Below, one piece after another: positions 60,645-64,000 of a stretch of 64,000 nucleotides of DNA. The translations under genes and the position numbers were made by a program. The DNA comes from Sphingomonas sp. LR60 (GTDB lineage: Bacteria; Pseudomonadota; Alphaproteobacteria; Sphingomonadales; Sphingomonadaceae), in NCBI RefSeq assembly GCF_036855935.1, contig NZ_JASPFK010000001.1, positions 841,501 to 905,500 of the forward strand, read 5' to 3'. A model generated the notes under the pieces. That model was not told the DNA's origin. It searched no databases and saw nothing but the letters and a program-made list of their open reading frames with translations. Numbering within the stretch: position 1 is the stretch's first letter; every line of letters begins with the position of its first letter.

Positions 60645-60739
60645 CCACAGTTAAGAATGGAAAGCTTCAGCTAAGCGCCTCTCCAGCTTCAACAATCTTG
60701 CGCAAACCCTTCGTCGCGGTTCATCCTCGGTCGCAGGCG

Positions 60740-60760
60740 CTCACGTAAGCGCTTCAAACA
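60740..60760. promoter_or_regulatory. Probable LacI operator before the second TonB receptor
   Basis: GTAAGCGCTTCA at 60745-60756 centres on the palindrome AAGCGCTT, 14 bases before the receptor ATG. It is weaker than the 59491 site (asymmetric flanks), but position and core fit the same regulator. 60645-60739 holds no gene. Confidence 0.5.
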
Positions 60761-60769
60761 GGGGACTAT

Positions 60770-63667
60770 ATGCGGCAGCTTTTTGCTCAACGTACCAGCA
60801 TCATCGCGCTCATTGTCGCGATCGCTCTTCCCACTGGTGCGCATGCGCAAGCAGCTCCCGAACAATCGCCGACCGAGGCGGCAGCGGCGGAAGGGGGCGA
60901 CATCGTCGTCACCGGCTCGCGTATCCGTCGCGATCCGCTCGACAATCCGTCACCGGTCGTGACCATCGACGAGGCGGCCGTCGCCAAGACCGGCCTGTCC
61001 TCGATCGCCGACGTGTTGCAGCGCCTGCCGGCGTCGTCGGGCGGGCTGAACAGCAAGTTCAACAATTCCGGCAACCTCGGTAATCCGCCCGACGGTGGCG
61101 GCGTCGGCGCCGGCTCGGCAGCGATCGACCTGCGCTATCTCGGCGCCAAGCGCACGCTCGTGCTGGTCGACGGCCTACGCTACGTAAACGGCGCCAGCGC
61201 CAGCGGTATTCCCGGCACGGTCGATCTCAATTCGATCCCGGACGTCATGATCCAGCGGATCGAGGTGCTGCAATCCGCCGCCTCCGCACTTTACGGGTCG
61301 GACGCGATCGGCGGCGTGGTGAACATCATCACGCGCTCCGGGCAGAAAGGCTTCCGCGCGCAAGCGCAATACGGGCAATATCTTCGCGAGAACGATGGTG
61401 GCACGCAAAACTACCAGTTGAGCTGGGGCGGCGGCACCGACCGCATCCACCTGGATCTCGGCGGCTATTATACCAAGCAGGATCCGGTCAGCGCCCGTGA
61501 TCGCACCATCTCGCAATTCCCCAATCCCGGCCAGACGAGCTGCACCGACGCGATCGGCGGCTGTTCGGGTGCCGCGCTCAACGGGCGGATCGTCTTCGCG
61601 CCGGGCAATCCTTCGCTCCCGGCCGGTGGCACGGTCACGGTGCGCAATGCGCCGCTGAACGGTCGCGGCGTGTACGATCCGACGTTGGCGGGCGGCGACT
61701 TCCGCGCCTTCACCGCTGCCGATCGCTTCAACTTCGCACCCTACAACTACTTCCTCACCCCCAACGAGCGGTACGGCGCGTTCATCAACACGCACGCCGA
61801 ATTCTCGGAGCTGTTCAACGTCCGCGTCAAAGCCAGCTGGGCGCATCGTCAGTCGCAGAACCAGGCGGCGTTCCTGCCGCTGAACATCGGTCCCGATGCC
61901 GGCAACGGCAATCTGCTCGACACGATCTCGATCGACGCCACCAACCCGTACAATCCGTTCGGTATCACGCTCAATTCGGGCACAAACGGCCAGCCGGCGA
62001 CCTATTCGCTGATCGGCCGTCGCCTGATCGAGGCCGGGCAGCGCACCTATAGCCAGACCGTCGATACGTTCAGCGTCACCGGCACGATCGACGGCAAGTT
62101 CCAGCTGTTCGGCCGCAACTGGTATTACGACGCCAACGCCGTGCTGGGCGTCAACGACGCGCATCAGCTGTTTACGGGCAATCTGAACGCGGCGCGACTG
62201 GCGCAGGCGCTCGGCCCGGTCGGCCAGTGCACCGGCGAGTGCGTGCCGTTCAACATCTTCGGCGGGCAGGGATCGATCACGCCGGCGATGCTCGCCTTCG
62301 TCGGCTTCGATGAGCGTTCGCGCAGTTCGCAGGAGGTGCGAGACTACACCTTCAACCTGTCGGGCGAGTTGTTCGACCTGCCGGGCGGTCCGGTCGGGAT
62401 CGCGGCCGGTTACGAGCATCGCTACCAGCAGGGCAGCTTCACTCCCGATCCGATCATCCAGGCCGGGCTCGGCGCGGACATCCCGGCGCAGGCGGCGCGC
62501 GGCAGCTTCTACGTCAACGAAGTCTATGGCGAGTTGCGCCTGCCGCTGATCCGCGACGTGCCGCTGTTGCGTCTGGTCGAGCTGAACGGCGCGGTGCGGC
62601 ACTCGAATTTCTCGATTTCGGGCAGCAACACCTCGCTGACCGGCGGGGTGTTGTGGAAGCCGGTGTCCGACCTGCTGCTGCGCGGCCAATATGCCGAGAG
62701 CTATCGCGCGCCGTCGATCGGTGAGCTGTTCGGCGCGCAATCGCGCTTCGATGCGAACCTCGACGATCCGTGCACGAGCGCGGCGGGCGGGTTGTTCCAG
62801 AGCAATCCGACGGTGCGCGCGAACTGCGTCGCCAACGGCGTCCCTACGAACGGCAGCTATGTCGAGCCGCAGGGCGGGCAGATCAGCGTCCTGACCGGCG
62901 GCAATCGCGCCCTCGCGCCCGAGACGGCGAAGACGTGGCTGTTCGGCGGCGTGTACAGCCCGGCATGGGCGCGCGAGGGCTTCGCGAGCGCGCTCAGCCT
63001 CGAGGTCAATTACTATGACATCAAGGTGAGTGGCGCGATCGCGTCGATCCCGGCCAACGTGCTGCTGAACCGCTGCGCACAAAGCGGTGACTCGCTGTCG
63101 TGCGCGGCTGTACAACGGACGCCGAACGGCTTCATCTCGGCGATCAACGGCTTGTTGCTGAACACCGGCGGGATCCAGACCCGCGGTATCGACGCGACGT
63201 TCAACCTGCGTACCCGCCAGACGGGCGCGGGAACGTTCGGATTGTCGGTCAGCGGCAACTATCTGTTGGCGTATAAGGAGATCGTGCCCGCCACTACCGG
63301 CACCACCACGATCGACTTCACCGGCACCGAGCGCGGGAGCCCGGATCAGGCCTATCCGCACTTCAAGGGGCAGGCGACGATCGATTGGGACATCGGCCCG
63401 GTCGCGGCGGCGTTCACCGGCCGCTACATCGACAACATCATCGAAAGCCAGAACGGCCGCGCGATGGACCGTCGCTTCTACGGCGACGTACAGCTGTCAT
63501 TCCGGCCGAGCTGGGTCGGCGACCGCGTCGGTTTGACGCTCGGGATCAACAACGTCTTCGACACTGATCCGCCCGCCTGCTTCTCGTGCAGCCTCAACAA
63601 CTATGATCCGACCACCTACGACGTGCCGGGTCGGTTCGGCTATGCGCGGGTAAGCTACGGCTTCTGA
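60770..63667 (+). CDS. TonB-dependent receptor (second of the locus)
   Basis: A 965-residue outer-membrane receptor. The signal peptide [26 protein letters not shown] is followed by [23 protein letters not shown], a long plug ([67 protein letters not shown]) and the barrel. The C-terminal strand is [12 protein letters not shown] (final Phe). The plug with VTGSRI and DGLRY is of the oligosaccharide-receptor class. It is downstream of the LacI gene on the same strand, 125 bases away, with a LacI-like palindrome in between, so it is likely induced together with the hydrolases. Confidence 0.94.
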   Translation: MRQLFAQRTSIIALIVAIALPTGAHAQAAPEQSPTEAAAAEGGDIVVTGSRIRRDPLDNPSPVVTIDEAAVAKTGLSSIADVLQRLPASSGGLNSKFNNSGNLGNPPDGGGVGAGSAAIDLRYLGAKRTLVLVDGLRYVNGASASGIPGTVDLNSIPDVMIQRIEVLQSAASALYGSDAIGGVVNIITRSGQKGFRAQAQYGQYLRENDGGTQNYQLSWGGGTDRIHLDLGGYYTKQDPVSARDRTISQFPNPGQTSCTDAIGGCSGAALNGRIVFAPGNPSLPAGGTVTVRNAPLNGRGVYDPTLAGGDFRAFTAADRFNFAPYNYFLTPNERYGAFINTHAEFSELFNVRVKASWAHRQSQNQAAFLPLNIGPDAGNGNLLDTISIDATNPYNPFGITLNSGTNGQPATYSLIGRRLIEAGQRTYSQTVDTFSVTGTIDGKFQLFGRNWYYDANAVLGVNDAHQLFTGNLNAARLAQALGPVGQCTGECVPFNIFGGQGSITPAMLAFVGFDERSRSSQEVRDYTFNLSGELFDLPGGPVGIAAGYEHRYQQGSFTPDPIIQAGLGADIPAQAARGSFYVNEVYGELRLPLIRDVPLLRLVELNGAVRHSNFSISGSNTSLTGGVLWKPVSDLLLRGQYAESYRAPSIGELFGAQSRFDANLDDPCTSAAGGLFQSNPTVRANCVANGVPTNGSYVEPQGGQISVLTGGNRALAPETAKTWLFGGVYSPAWAREGFASALSLEVNYYDIKVSGAIASIPANVLLNRCAQSGDSLSCAAVQRTPNGFISAINGLLLNTGGIQTRGIDATFNLRTRQTGAGTFGLSVSGNYLLAYKEIVPATTGTTTIDFTGTERGSPDQAYPHFKGQATIDWDIGPVAAAFTGRYIDNIIESQNGRAMDRRFYGDVQLSFRPSWVGDRVGLTLGINNVFDTDPPACFSCSLNNYDPTTYDVPGRFGYARVSYGF

Positions 63668-63673
63668 CGATCC

Positions 63674-63699
63674 CGTACCCCGGCGAAGGCCGGGGTACG
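63674..63699 (+). terminator. Perfect GC-rich hairpin after the TonB receptor
   Basis: An 11-bp perfect stem CGTACCCCGGC / GCCGGGGTACG with loop GAAG, seven bases past the stop. No U-run follows. It is a reduced copy of the same REP family seen at 17712 and 44286, here in a terminator position between two convergent genes. Confidence 0.6.
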
Positions 63700-63731
63700 C
63701 TCAGCTTGAATGGATCACACCCTAGCGCGTC

Positions 63732-64000
63732 TCAGAGTTCCAGGCGCAGCGACGCGCGCACCGTTCGCGGTGCGCCGGGATAGATCCACAAGGCGCTGTA
63801 CGAACTGGCGGCGTACCGTTGATCGAGCAGGTTGTCGGCCTCCAGACGCACGCGCACGCCCTCGACAAGCGGGGCTTCGACGGCCGCTTTCACCTTTGCA
63901 TAGGCCGGCAGCGATATCGGCGTCGCCGTCAGCGATCCCGCGCGATCACCGACATAAGCGGCGCCGCCGCTGAGCTGCCAGTCGCCCCGGCTGGTCGGGA
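63732..64000 (-). CDS. TonB-dependent siderophore receptor (N-terminus outside window)
   Basis: The last 89 codons of a minus-strand gene cut by the right edge. The visible end reads WQLSGGAAYVGDRAGSLT, then VRVRLEADNLLDQRYAASSYSALWIYPGAPRTVRASLRLEL. The DNLLDQRY and YPGAPRTV blocks are the last barrel strands of FhuA/FecA-like siderophore receptors. It ends in TGA at 63732 and is convergent with the other TonB receptor. The ligand cannot be told. It probably begins a separate iron-uptake region to the right. Confidence 0.87.
   Translation of the reverse strand, partial: PTSRGDWQLSGGAAYVGDRAGSLTATPISLPAYAKVKAAVEAPLVEGVRVRLEADNLLDQRYAASSYSALWIYPGAPRTVRASLRLEL

Overview
The window is high-GC chromosomal DNA from an alphaproteobacterium of the Sphingomonadaceae, most likely Sphingomonas or a close relative. 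The pointers are several TonB-dependent receptors, a PEPxxWA-CTERM protein, the pcm-tolC-popZ(DUF2497)-valS neighbourhood, yqeY-dnaG-rpoD divergent from carA-carB-greA, a DUF4170 protein, and EcfG-like promoters. No phage, plasmid, transposase or CRISPR signal was seen. This assignment is inferred from gene content, not from a marker gene.

Layout. 1-2300: a VWA (CoxE-like) protein, cut by the window edge, coupled to a MoxR ATPase, then an unknown protein. 2480-7350: rpoD, dnaG, a broken GIY-YIG gene flanked by inverted repeats, and yqeY. 7445-13670: carA (split by a palindromic repeat), a tiny secreted-type protein, carB, greA and a kinase of aminoglycoside phosphotransferase type. 13830-15910: a DUF4170 protein, then a four-gene envelope operon behind an EcfG-like promoter. 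16044-24570: eno, ftsB, an alpha/beta hydrolase, aroK-aroB, a small membrane protein, a large secreted protein, xerD and accA. 24720-28580: two Flp pilins, a MutT-type Nudix hydrolase, a cobalamin riboswitch driving a BtuF-BtuC-BtuD importer, and tRNA-Cys. 28722-37600: pcm-like, tolC, popZ-like, an S9 peptidase, hemerythrin, valS (with an in-frame palindromic repeat), a response regulator and an HhH protein.

37830-45510: a lipoprotein, then a five-gene coupled cluster on the minus strand (flavin split-barrel protein, glycosyltransferase 2, acyl-CoA dehydrogenase-like, PIG-L deacetylase, methyltransferase), uvsE, a Gfo/Idh oxidoreductase and an aldo/keto reductase whose N-terminus appears frameshifted. 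46111-46743: a PEP-CTERM surface protein. 46949-63667: a glycan-utilisation locus. It holds a double GH43 protein, two TonB receptors, a clan GH-A/CBM hydrolase, a GPH sugar symporter and a GH31 alpha-xylosidase-like enzyme, with a divergent LacI regulator and LacI-type palindromes at two promoters. The window ends inside a siderophore-type TonB receptor.

The most unusual points are palindromic repeats of about 100-115 bp inside two housekeeping genes (in frame in valS, frame-breaking in carA) and the uncharacterised five-gene cluster. Three one-base frame breaks (GIY-YIG, carA, aldo/keto reductase) should be checked as either real mutations or consensus errors.
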